Assembly (NCBI GenBank): GCA_003024985.2
Contig: PXIH01S0153142.1
Source: Euperipatoides rowelli
Lineage: Eukaryota > Onychophora > Udeonychophora > Euonychophora > Peripatopsidae
DNA: 11,212 bases
Strand: one strand, 5' to 3'
The notes beneath the pieces were generated by a model. That model made no database searches. It was not told the DNA's origin and saw nothing but the letters and a program-made list of their open reading frames with translations. Below, piece by piece: positions 1 to 7,529 of this stretch; within the stretch, counting starts at the first letter, position 1, and every line of letters starts with the position of its first letter. Made by a program: the position numbers and the translations under genes.

Positions 1-231
1 CCATACACATAGACACATTTTATAAAAAATTGAATTTGTCGTAAGATTTACGACAGCGCGGTCGCTCGAAGGTTAAAAAAATCCTTAAGCTAATCCGTTA
101 TGAAGAAGTGGAAATCTGAGCAGCCAAAGTTATGGTGAAAATCGAGCAGAAGATTAATAGTATGGTATGTGTAGCTGACGGAAGTCCTTACCGAAGAGCG
201 CAGATATAGAGTATACAAGCAAGACCGATGG
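1..231. other. Unassigned sequence with a perfect hairpin
   Basis: This stretch is richer in GC and CpG than most of the window (for example GCGCGGTCGCTCG near 56-68). Positions 37-44 (TGTCGTAA) and 48-55 (TTACGACA) are perfect reverse complements around a 3-nt loop. A 25-codon + frame runs from an ATG at 132 to a TAG at 207-209, but I do not recognise its product and it is too short to call. A good donor-like GTATGT lies at 165-170, so part of this could be an exon. The 12-mer GCTGACGGAAGT at 173-184 is the reverse complement of a motif inside the MITE family at 1811 and 4907. No gene is called. Confidence 0.35.
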
Positions 232-1340
232 AAAGTGAATTATCAGTGATAATTTTATTTTTATTTTAAAATTCATGTTTAATTCAATATTTCTTCGTAT
301 TTGATCAAATAAGTAAGATATCAAACTTGATTAAGCTGTTTTCAAACAATCCAAGACCATTGTTGACATCAAGATGACGGCATTGTTTTTAATATTCCAT
401 AATTATTAGCGCAGTAATGTCCTAGTATGCAAGATCCCGGTGATTGGCTCAAGCAGACCGCATTGAAAATACAATACGATAAGAATAAAATATCCCCTAG
501 TAATAAAATAATAATAACGGATCATTCTATTTTTAGTCTATAGACTGCATAATGGGGTATTACAATAATGTTTCCAATGATTAAAAACAATAGCCTGCCT
601 ATAATCATATTTTATTTATTTAGTTTATATATTTTCAAATTAAGTTTTCATTACTGGATTTGTAATGGTTTTTAAAAGGGTCTGTATTTTTACAATCTTT
701 ACATTTTTGGTTTTAAATAGTCTAATTCAGGATTTCTGTTACAATTTATTTTCTGTTTTTTTATTCTCAGTAATATTTCATTTGATTATTAACTTACTTG
801 AATATTTGTAAAAATATTTTTAAAAACAAATTTATTTAGCAATAATTCACAACCTAAAACAAATGTGTTAATAGACTTTTCATTATTGCTAATAAAGCGG
901 TCGAGTTATTATTAATCGAAATTGCAGAACATTTAAAAGAACTACAAATTCAATAAGTAAAAATGTACTGTAATTTGAAAATATATAAATTAAATAAATA
1001 AACTATTATTGTAGGCAGGCTATTGTAATATCCCATTATGTATAGATTGAAAATATGATACGTTATTATTATTGTCAAAGGATATTTTTATTCTTACCGT
1101 ATTGTATTTTCAATGCAGTCTGCTAGAGGTCTTGCATATAGAACATTACTGCACTAGGAATTAGGGGAAATTAATAACAATACCGTTAACATTCACTTTG
1201 GTTTGTTTGAAAAGGTTCAATGAAGTTCGGTTGCCTTAATTATTTGATTCAATATGAAGAAATAATGAATTAAACATGACTTTTAAGGTAAAAATAAAAC
1301 AAATCAACTTTTTTAAATTAGCAATGATAATACACTTTAA
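232..1340. repeat. Large imperfect inverted repeat (foldback-like element)
   Basis: The left arm (about 232-700) matches the reverse complement of the right arm (about 915-1340) with scattered mismatches and indels, the left arm being about 60 bp longer between shared landmarks. Clear anchor pairs are CATGTTTAATTCA near 273 with its complement near 1277, GCATTGAAAATACAATACG near 461 with its complement near 1100-1118, and AATAGCCTGCCTA near 589-601 with its complement near 1012-1024. The arms look about 75-80% identical by eye. There is no open frame of note. This could be a foldback transposon, a long-TIR MITE, or two head-to-head copies of one repeat. No target duplication was found, so the ends are approximate. 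If transcribed, the arms would form a long, imperfect double-stranded RNA. Confidence 0.8.
701..914. other. Loop of the large inverted repeat
   Basis: This AT-rich spacer separates the two arms. It holds a smaller hairpin of its own: TTAGCAATAAT near 836-847 pairs with ATTATTGCTAA near 883-893 around a loop of about 36 nt. No coding potential or splice structure stands out. Confidence 0.5.
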
Positions 1341-1567
1341 ATATGGAAGAAAAATGAACATAAAAATAAATGTAAATAAAATAACTATAAAAGTTGAAAA
1401 TAAATTAAAACTTCTATTGAAAGTGGATTGTGACATTAGGTCATTCTTCAGATATCCATAACTCATTGTCTATAATTTATTGTGAGACAATTTTACATAT
1501 TTTTATTTTATTTACTGGATTAAATGGAAATCGTGAGTTGTAGCTTATTATATTGGGACACATGAAT

Positions 1568-2578
1568 CATCTGTAGATTATATGGAAAAAAAATAGCATG
1601 TGGCTAAAAACTTCACAGCTCCATTTAACCTGAAAGCTACTAATGGTGTATGAAAATGTCAAATGCTCAGCAGCCTAATTTTTTTTTTTTTTTACAGTTC
1701 TAACCATCATGCCAAGGCTTGCCATAACTCGAATAGGTAATATATATCTCTAATGATAATCCAGAGGTGCAATAAACCTTGGTGATCATTTTGGATAATT
1801 TTTTTCACAACTTCCGTCAGCCAAACCAATAAAAATCTCAAATGTAACATGTTTATTTATTTTTATTTTATTATTGATTACAAAGATAATTACTAAAAAA
1901 AAAAAAAACTCCACTGGAAAAAAATAATTTAAAATGCATAAAAAAAGTTTTTTTAAAGATAAAATTAAGACTTGCTATCATCAGTCAGATTACAAATTGA
2001 AGATTTCACATTTTTTGGGGGTTTGAGATTAATTTGATGAACATTCTCTACAGCTGTTTTCTTTGCAATGATTTAACATGTAAATAGCGGTATGTTCAAC
2101 TTATATTAAAGGTCATTTTGATTATTTTAACAAAAACAAATTGGATCATAATAGCACAAAAGATGAATTTGATTAGAATTTTTTACAAGTATTTAAACAC
2201 TTAGTCCATAGGATTTCCAGCTTTAAGAGATAAGGTCAAAGATAGCAAATATTCTATAGTTAAGTATAGCAAGCTCTATTCATTTCTAGTCTATGAGATC
2301 ACAAAATATCTCCTTTGGTGTTCAGTGGATGTTGTTTTAAGGGGGCGGGGCTAAAGACGATTATTTTAAAAATTAAATTGTAAATAACTTTTTATTTTTA
2401 ATTTTTTTTCTTTTTCTGGTGGAATTTTTTTTTAGTAAAAATGTTTAAAAATCAATAATAAAAAAAGATTAAAAAAATCTGTTACATTTGACCTTTAACC
2501 AACCATTCCTGGAGTAAATGGAGCTGTGAAGATTGCTACATGAAGCTAAGATAAGCTCCATGGATTGCTACACAGATG
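1568..2578. mobile_element. Approximately 1-kb element bounded by inverted repeats
   Basis: CTTCACAGCTCCATTTA at 1611-1627 is the exact 17-bp reverse complement of 2515-2531. Similarity continues outward with small gaps: CATGTGGC near 1598 against the complement of GCTACATG near 2535, and CATCTGT at 1568 against the complement of CACAGATG at 2571-2578. The pair therefore looks like diverged terminal inverted repeats of about 60 bp enclosing a non-autonomous DNA element. I could not find a convincing target duplication. The interior carries, at 1668-1835, a segment shared with the MITE at 4570-5045, followed by AT-rich filler with A and T runs and no usable ORF. It could also be two unrelated inverted copies of a short repeat. 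Confidence 0.55.
1668..1835 (+). repeat. MITE-interior repeat, copy 1
   Basis: This copy shares with 4758-4920 the ordered blocks CAGCCT, a T-rich run, TTTACAG, TCTAACC, then TGATAATC-AGAGGTG-AATAA, and finally CACAACTTCCGTCAGCC (1807-1823 here, 4903-4919 there). The order and orientation are the same, so these are two copies of one dispersed family. The terminal repeats of the hAT-like copy are not visible here, so this is an internal fragment or part of a related element with different ends. Confidence 0.7.
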
Positions 2579-2603
2579 CTTTAGGAAATAACCAGAAAAT
2601 CAG

Positions 2604-2609
2604 GTAAGT
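2604..2609 (+). other. Strong 5' splice donor
   Basis: CAG|GTAAGT is a perfect match to the animal U1 consensus, with GT at 2604-2605. The exon upstream would end at 2603. Its 5' end is unclear; a TTTTTTTTTAG acceptor-like site near 2425-2435 is one option. The donor lies just outside the inverted repeat ending at 2578, so a first exon could include transposon sequence. Confidence 0.45.
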
Positions 2610-2773
2610 ATGGTAATAAAGTGTTATTATTGTAGGCTAGTATTAAAATTTAAATTTTATTTATTAAATCATTTCTATAATTGTTAGAGTTTTAAATCAT
2701 TTATCAATTACTTTTAAATAAATTGTATTTTAATTTCTTTAAGAATTCTATTTAATTTATTTTTTTATTGTAG

Positions 2774-2825
2774 AAAATGTGTAACATTTCGCTAAGTGAT
2801 GAGACATACAAAAAAATGTAGACAG
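2774..2825 (+). other. Candidate 52-nt non-coding exon
   Basis: A pyrimidine-rich acceptor (TTTTTTTATTGTAG, AG at 2772-2773) and a donor GACAG|GTAAAC (GT at 2826-2827) bracket 52 nt. All three forward frames contain a stop inside the exon, so it cannot be an internal coding exon; it would be UTR or long non-coding RNA. It follows the strong donor at 2604 by a 170-nt intron. Splice-site-like matches are common in AT-rich DNA, so this rests on the series of sites rather than on this one alone. Confidence 0.35.
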
Positions 2826-2948
2826 GTAAACTAAATTTAAGTTAATAATCAAATAGACTTATTTTAGAATTGCATAAAATGTACAGTAAAAATAAAAATA
2901 CTAAATTTCAAATATTATTTTAGTACCCAAATTTTGTAAAGTTGTTAT

Positions 2949-2993
2949 GTTGTGTGTGTGTGTGTGTCTGTGTGTGTGTGTGGGGGGGGGGGG
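2949..2993. repeat. (TG)n microsatellite with adjoining G run
   Basis: An alternating TG tract of about 34 nt with one TC interruption runs into at least 12 consecutive G bases, then an N at 2994. The N probably marks unresolved homopolymer length. Such tracts are usually length-polymorphic. Confidence 0.95.
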
Positions 2994-3190
2994 NGAGGAA
3001 GAGTCACTTAAATGTTTAATAAAAACCTTTAAATATTTAGCCAATTAAACGTTTTTCAATCCCTATTTACCAATAATAATGGTACCAGTGTTCCTGTTGA
3101 CCGCTGATAACTTTCAAACTTAATTAAAAATAACATTTCATAGATTTTTAATCATTACAATAAACTTAGGTTTGTTTTTCATTATTTCAG

Positions 3191-3260
3191 CTTTCTTATC
3201 ACAGTATTAGCCTACGAGTAGCCCATTGTCTGCCAATATTTCCCATACTTATCACACCAG
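3191..3260 (+). other. Candidate 70-nt exon with a GC donor
   Basis: The acceptor is TTTTTCATTATTTCAG (AG at 3189-3190). The downstream boundary CCAG|GCAAGT matches the consensus of the rare GC-AG intron class, with GC at 3261-3262. One forward frame is open through the exon and the other two have stops. The exon lies between the 2774-2825 candidate and the acceptor at 3516, giving introns of 365 and 256 nt. The GC donor makes it less certain than a GT site would. Confidence 0.3.
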
Positions 3261-3516
3261 GCAAGTGTCTACTGGATTGCATCATAATCACCATGGATAT
3301 TAATGGTTTGTTGATTTTTGTTTTAATTATATCTTTGCTAGTTATCAATGGTACTTTAATACTTATTCAAAAAAAAAAAATTATGTTTTTTTTTTTTAAA
3401 TTTGTAAATTCTTTAAAGCTCTTGATGTCAAGTTAAAGTAAATTAATGAGAGTATTTTAGCAGGATGTTTTGAATGGATGTAAGAATGTTTTAATCAATT
3501 TTTTTCGTTTTTACAG

Positions 3517-3660
3517 GCCTGAGGGATTTCTTTTTATCTTTTTATATTTATATAATTGAGATTTACTGTATACCGAATCCCCTGAAAATGAAAATCAATA
3601 ACTTAAAAAAAGAAGGAAATAATAACTTATGAAATAAATAAATGTATAATGGTGATGTAT
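3517..3660 (+). other. Candidate terminal exon with poly(A) signals
   Basis: The acceptor TTTTTTTCGTTTTTACAG ends at 3516. About 115 nt downstream, two overlapping AATAAA hexamers (3633-3638 and 3637-3642) are followed by GT-rich sequence (GGTGATGTATTGCTGATGGG from 3651), which is the arrangement of an animal cleavage and polyadenylation site. Together with the upstream sites this would close a short spliced transcript. AATAAA is frequent in sequence this AT-rich, so expression data are needed. Confidence 0.35.
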
Positions 3661-3870
3661 TGCTGATGGGAGTGACATTATTTCTACATTAATATCTAGA
3701 TTGTAGCTTTGTTCATGACCAGAATAATGAAATATTATTTTTATCTTCTTTTGAACAATGTTGTTTTTGGGCACATTGGCCAAAAACCTGTAGTAGTCCT
3801 CTCCCCCCACAGAGAATGATAATGTCAATGCGCTTGTAGGGTTGATAACCAGAACCTGGATGTAAGTCAA
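3595..3870 (-). CDS. Unrecognised minus-strand open frame, doubtful
   Basis: This frame of about 91 codons has no ATG at its 5' end; it is open from a TAA just upstream and begins at TTG. The first two thirds (for example FSVGGEDYYRFLANVPKNN) are of ordinary protein-like composition and the local GC is above the window average, whereas the last 25 residues are hydrophobic and aromatic-rich as expected from random AT-rich sequence. I recognise no family, domain or motif. It overlaps the exon-like segment at 3813-3861 on the other strand, so at most one of the two is likely to be real. It could be a decayed exon or transposon fragment, or chance. Confidence 0.12.
   Translation of the reverse strand: MTYIQVLVINPTSALTLSFSVGGEDYYRFLANVPKNNIVQKKIKIIFHYSGHEQSYNLDINVEIMSLPSAIHHHYTFIYFISYYFLLFLSY
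3813..3861 (+). other. Candidate 49-nt exon
   Basis: The acceptor CCTCTCCCCCCACAG is one of the best polypyrimidine-tract sites in the window (AG at 3811-3812), and the donor GGAT|GTAAGTC has GT at 3862-3863. Only one of three forward frames is open through it (16 codons, no recognised motif). It lies about 150 nt beyond the proposed poly(A) site, so it would belong to another isoform or transcript. Confidence 0.28.
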
Positions 3871-4561
3871 ATCTTGTTAACACTGTGATTTTTATTAGTT
3901 TATTTCTAAAGAGTGTAGGCTACTCATAAAAATATGAAGTTCATAGTTGGTTAAGCTTAGGCCATGAGACTGACCTCTCTTAATGGATGGTTTTGATTGG
4001 TTCATGTGCACAAGCATATTCTATCACCCATATAATGAGGATTAGCAAGACAAATCTTTTGGATGTTGATTCAATATAGTGTCATGTTTCTGGCACTAGA
4101 TGGCTGATTAGGAATCAATGGTGAAATTGGCTGAAGTTCAATAGTAATTCTTTATCTAAAGTGAGTACTCGAGTTGATGGAAGTGCCCATTGGACATACA
4201 CAATGTGTTATAGGCTAGCACATATTAATTAGACTGATCGATTAACAGGATGAGACTTCACCGGTATGTTAAAAAATATTGTTCCTATCTAAATGGTAGA
4301 ACTCTCTAATCACAGAATGAAATTTTAAAAACAAATTTTACTTGGATACTACACTATCTCACACTACCTCCACTAAAATTCATTAAAGGAAGATGGATGG
4401 CTAGGCAAAGTGACACAATAAAAAAACCCAGGAAGATACCATAAGGGGATCTTAATTTGTAGTTCCTTCCACTTTAATTAAAGAAAAAAACATGTTGGGC
4501 TTGATTTGCATTAAGATGGCAGAATATTTATTTATTACTTAGGAGTTAGGGTTTAGCATTA
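3871..4561. other. Non-coding stretch without recognised features
   Basis: This sequence is less AT-extreme than its surroundings and has normal complexity, but it has no open frame of note, no paired splice sites and no visible repeat structure. A TTAGGGTTTAG motif near 4546-4556 is telomere-like only in passing. Confidence 0.6.
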
Positions 4562-4569
4562 GAGTAAAG

Positions 4570-5045
4570 CAGGGTTTCTTAACCTTTTTGAGTGACCCAA
4601 ATTGGGGTAATAGTTTTGGTTTAGTGACCAAATAGAATGCCCGATAGCAAGTACATCCAATACATTTGGTGCTAGAAACGGCTGATTCCTTACAATGATA
4701 CAAGTGCCTAGAAACTGGAAGGCCTAAGTCCTATTTAGTCACATGATCAAGATGGATAGCAGCCTTCATTTTTTTATTTACAGTCTAACCTTACAGTTAC
4801 CCTAAACACTAACTCCAACTATGTGTTAAATCCACTATGCCCCAACCCTATGATAATCTAGAGGTGAAATAATCAATTTTGCTTGATTTCGATAAATTTG
4901 ACACAACTTCCGTCAGCCTTTCCGTAATGACAAAAATACATACGCAGATGCTAAAATATTATTTTTGTTGAAAATATTTTATGACCCATGAAATATGCCA
5001 ATCGACCCAATTTTGGGTCATGACTCATAGGTTAAGAAATCCTTG
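4570..5045. mobile_element. hAT-like MITE with TIRs and target duplication
   Basis: The left end CAGGGTTTCTTAACC and the reverse complement of the right end CAAGGATTTCTTAACC form terminal inverted repeats. Their similarity continues through GAGT, GACCCAAA and TTGGG for about 40 bp. The CAGGG-TTCTTAACC type of terminus is characteristic of non-autonomous hAT superfamily elements. Flanks are GAGTAAAG (4562-4569) and GGTAAAG (5046-5052), consistent with an 8-bp duplication that has lost one base. At 476 bp with no transposase frame it is a MITE that would have depended on an autonomous hAT transposase in trans. Interior blocks recur at 1668-1835 and 8575-8680. Confidence 0.85.
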
Positions 5046-5058
5046 GGTAAAGGATAAA

Positions 5059-5107
5059 AGCGTAAATAAAAAAAGATATGGCTGCTGATCCATTTAGTCA
5101 TGTGATA
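5059..5107 (-). repeat. Inverted fragment of the MITE interior
   Basis: The reverse complement of this segment aligns with 4739-4783 of the neighbouring MITE: TCACATGA, ATGGAT, CAGCAGCC/TAGCAGCC and CTTTTTTTATTTACG/ATTTTTTTATTTACA occur in the same order. It starts only a few bases outside the MITE's target duplication. It suggests nested insertion into an older, opposite-oriented relative, or a rearranged copy. Confidence 0.6.
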
Positions 5108-5812
5108 CAAAATCAAACAAGATGACTTTTTTTTTTAGTGATTGCGAAAAATGTATGCACGGCAAGTACTAGTCAAAATAGTGACCCTTAGTCTTACAAA
5201 AATTATATAAGCACAGTAAATTACCCTCAACTTGTAACCAAAATTTAAATATTGTAGCAAACTTAAGAAAAATATTTATCAAGTTATAGTAATAAATTGT
5301 TACCTAAATAAGTTATTATTTTCAATTATTTTCAGAAAAGTAAAGAATAAAAACTTAACTATGGGACCTTACAAAGTATTTCAATTTTTTAACTTTTCAA
5401 CTGTTGTAATTAATTATTAAACTGCTCTGCATTTTCTGACGACAATCATCATAAAAGTCACCAATGTACCATAATTTTAATTGCAAAACGTATAAAATGA
5501 GTAACATGTTACTCAACATCACATAATTTATAAATAATCAATACCAATATTAAGCTCATTTAAAAGTTAATTTTAGTTCAGATGTGAAAAATTCATTAGT
5601 AAAACAAAAACCACAAGTTAATTATAACAGCAATTTCATTTTGGCTAAATCAAAATTAAATGAACTATCAATACCAATATTGTGCATTAGCCAGCAATTC
5701 AATGTTTTCTCATTTAATTTGAACAAGAAGCTTAGAGTACAAAGAATGATAATCAAAGCAGAATAATAGCTGGTGGCATTTGCTGTATATTTCATATTTA
5801 AAATCAGAAACC
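5108..5812. other. AT-rich stretch without a gene
   Basis: I see no coding signal here. The 15-mer ATCAATACCAATATT occurs twice in direct orientation, near 5537 and 5667, in otherwise dissimilar surroundings. Short open frames on both strands between 5584 and 5852 overlap and have low-complexity products; I treat them as chance. Confidence 0.6.
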
Positions 5813-6013
5813 AATTTTCTAATAAAAGCATAACTGAGAAGTGGCTGTTCAACCATTTTTGGGCCTTAGGTCACTTCATTATATGGGCCCCATTTTAATC
5901 TAATATAGTCGGATAATTTTCTAATAATAGCATAACTGAGCAGTGGCTGTTCAACCCATTTTCAGGCCCTAAGCCACTTAATTATATGGGCCCCATTTTT
6001 ATCTAACATAGGA
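5813..6013 (+). repeat. Two-copy 102-bp tandem duplication, hAT-end-like
   Basis: Two head-to-tail copies begin near 5813 and 5914, each running AATTTTCTAATAA, GCATAACTGAG, GTGGCTGTTCAACC, GGCC-TA-G-CACTT, ATTATATGGGCCCCATTTT and ATCTAA-ATAG. They are in the high 80s percent identical by eye. In copy 2 the block starting CAGTGGCTGTTCAACCC (5941) resembles a hAT transposon terminus; copy 1 has A for the first C. I did not find a matching inverted end elsewhere, so the hAT link is tentative while the duplication itself is certain. Confidence 0.85.
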
Positions 6014-6378
6014 CAAATTTATTTTAGAATCATTATATGTAGGTAACAATAATAAACTATTTATGTCCAGATTTGTGCTTGTTAAGCCTTATTATTACAG
6101 ATCTCTAAAATTATTATATTGACATTAAAATTTTATTGATATTAACACTCCACTGAATTCAGAGAATTTGGTTTCTACAGCTCCACAATAAAAATGAAAA
6201 ATCGATTTTTTTTTAAATTAAGATTAGTATTCTTTTAATTTATTTTTATTTAAAAATCTCTTGGGATAATTAAAGACAAATATATTTTGAGTCTTTGAAG
6301 ATAAATATGCTGATTCCCTCACAATCCCTTGTTAATAGTGAGTTTTGTTTTTAATTAATGGCTTCCATTTCCCCACAG
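6014..6378. other. AT-rich stretch leading to the 6379 acceptor
   Basis: Nothing gene-like is visible. The last 20 bases form the pyrimidine-rich tract of the acceptor at 6378. Confidence 0.5.
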
Positions 6379-6429
6379 CTGGAGATTTGGGATTATGGTA
6401 ATTACGGCAGTTACGCAGTTATGTAAAAG
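6379..6429 (+). other. Candidate 51-nt exon
   Basis: GCTTCCATTTCCCCACAG (AG at 6377-6378) and AAAAG|GTGAGC (GT at 6430-6431) are both good consensus splice sites around exactly 51 nt (17 codons). Frame 1 reads LEIWDYGNYGSYAVM then stop; frame 2 is open throughout; frame 3 has a TAA. The Tyr/Gly-rich DYGNYGSY string recalls the glycine-tyrosine-rich tails of hnRNP-type RNA-binding proteins, but eight residues are far too few for a call. If translated in frame 1 it would be a C-terminal exon, or an exon introducing an early stop. GC and complexity are higher than in the flanks, which supports a real exon. Confidence 0.4.
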
Positions 6430-6730
6430 GTGAGCACCAACATGAAGTCTGTCATGCTAAGGCCGGCACTACATAGAGTGTCACAATGAATCGCGTTGCC
6501 TTCAGTCAAATTAGGTGAAAATAAAATAGGTGTCAAATAAGAGCATTATCTCGTGGTATTTTTTAAATTTAAGAGCAGCACCTGCTTTTTGGATAAGAAA
6601 CTGACTGCACTTTCATTGTTTACAATCCACACAAGATGAAGGTAACATAACTTGCTTGTTTATCCCTTTTACTGAGTTTGTTGGTCATCCCTTAAACCAA
6701 ATATGAGTTACAGCTGATCAATTTCACAAT
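6430..6730. other. Unassigned sequence with a CpG-bearing patch
   Basis: AAGGCCGGCACTACATAGAG (6460-6479) and CACAATGAATCGCGTTGCC (6482-6500) stand out as GC- and CpG-rich against the surrounding AT-rich DNA. This could be a young or degraded transposon end (its GGCCGGCACTACA start is reminiscent of DNA-transposon termini) or part of an exon. No inverted partner was found. Confidence 0.3.
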
Positions 6731-6847
6731 TTATATACAGTATGTGTAATTTTCTAAAAAAAAATCAGCAGTGCGCTTTTTTGTATAGATTAAATATACA
6801 GTAATTAGGCTATATGCAAATAAACATTTAAAAAGTTGTAAAATAGC

Positions 6848-6925
6848 TGATGTAGTGGTTAGGGAATCAAACTCGTCTTTACATAAACTTAAATATAGAT
6901 CTTGTAATAATGTTCTCCAGTGTTT
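6848..6925 (+). mobile_element. Possible degenerate tRNA-derived SINE fragment
   Basis: TGATGTAGTGG (6848-6858), followed by TTAGGG, matches the RNA polymerase III A-box consensus TGGYNNAGTGG at all but one position and reads like the GTAGTGGTTAG start of many tRNA-derived SINEs. No convincing B box lies at the expected distance of about 45 nt. This may be a worn copy or a chance match. Confidence 0.3.
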
Positions 6926-7110
6926 ATTTATTTTTTCATATTGAATGGGGTGAAAAAATGAGAAATAAATGTTTGGAAACATTTGGCTTACTGTGTCTCA
7001 TATTTGCTGTTTTAAAACTACGCTAATTTAACGTTACTTAGTAATAGCTGTTTTACAACAGTGATGGCCTATTAAAAGCCCTATATGGAAAATTTTATAT
7101 CTGAAACATT
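6926..7110. other. Unassigned AT-rich sequence
   Basis: No repeats, exons or coding signals were recognised. Confidence 0.5.
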
Positions 7111-7200
7111 GATGGAATACATCTGGCATGTATGATTTTGTCTAGACTATTATAATTTTCAATGGATCACATCAGGCATTTATTGTCTGGACTCTTAAAA
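7111..7200 (+). repeat. 50-bp tandem duplication
   Basis: The blocks TGGAATACATCTGGCAT (from 7113) and TGGATCACATCAGGCAT (from 7163) are followed by TGTCTAGACTATTA and TGTCTGGACTCTTA respectively. This gives two direct units 50 bp apart with clear divergence. It is probably an old local duplication, with no coding potential. Confidence 0.65.
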
Positions 7201-7529
7201 CTGTTTCCAAGATGTTGAAGTATTTGGGACTAATATGGACAGTCTCGATGTACAGTGTATTTTCATTTATTCTCCTAATCTTATTTTATAATCAATTATC
7301 TTTTGGAATTATTGTAAATCTGACCCATATCCTTCAGGGCTAGGGCCATATATCTTCAAATCTTAATTTCATTTCATTTACTTGTAAATATTTAATATTT
7401 TCCTGTTGTTGTTATCTAACGATTGTCATATTCTGATTGCCTAATGAGCTACCATACCATACTACCCATGGACAATGTTGAGACACATAGAGTTGGTTTT
7501 GTAACTCAGCAATGTAATAAAAATTTATT

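Noticed and set aside
132-209. 25-codon ORF as a small protein gene
   Set aside because: It is too short, unrecognised, and has no supporting context beyond a chance ATG.
1236-1466. Overlapping open frames on both strands (76 and 61 codons)
   Set aside because: Products are Lys/Asn/Ile- or Phe/Leu-rich low-complexity chains mirroring the AT-rich DNA, and they overlap the right arm of an inverted repeat.
4541-4560. Interstitial telomere repeat
   Set aside because: Only isolated TTAGGG-like words are present, with no tandem run.
5584-5852. Overlapping open frames on both strands
   Set aside because: No recognisable motif, mutual overlap, and extension into the tandem duplication at 5813 argue for chance.
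6731-6982. Minus-strand frame of 83 codons
   Set aside because: Biased aromatic and hydrophobic composition, no motif, and overlap with the SINE-like fragment at 6848.
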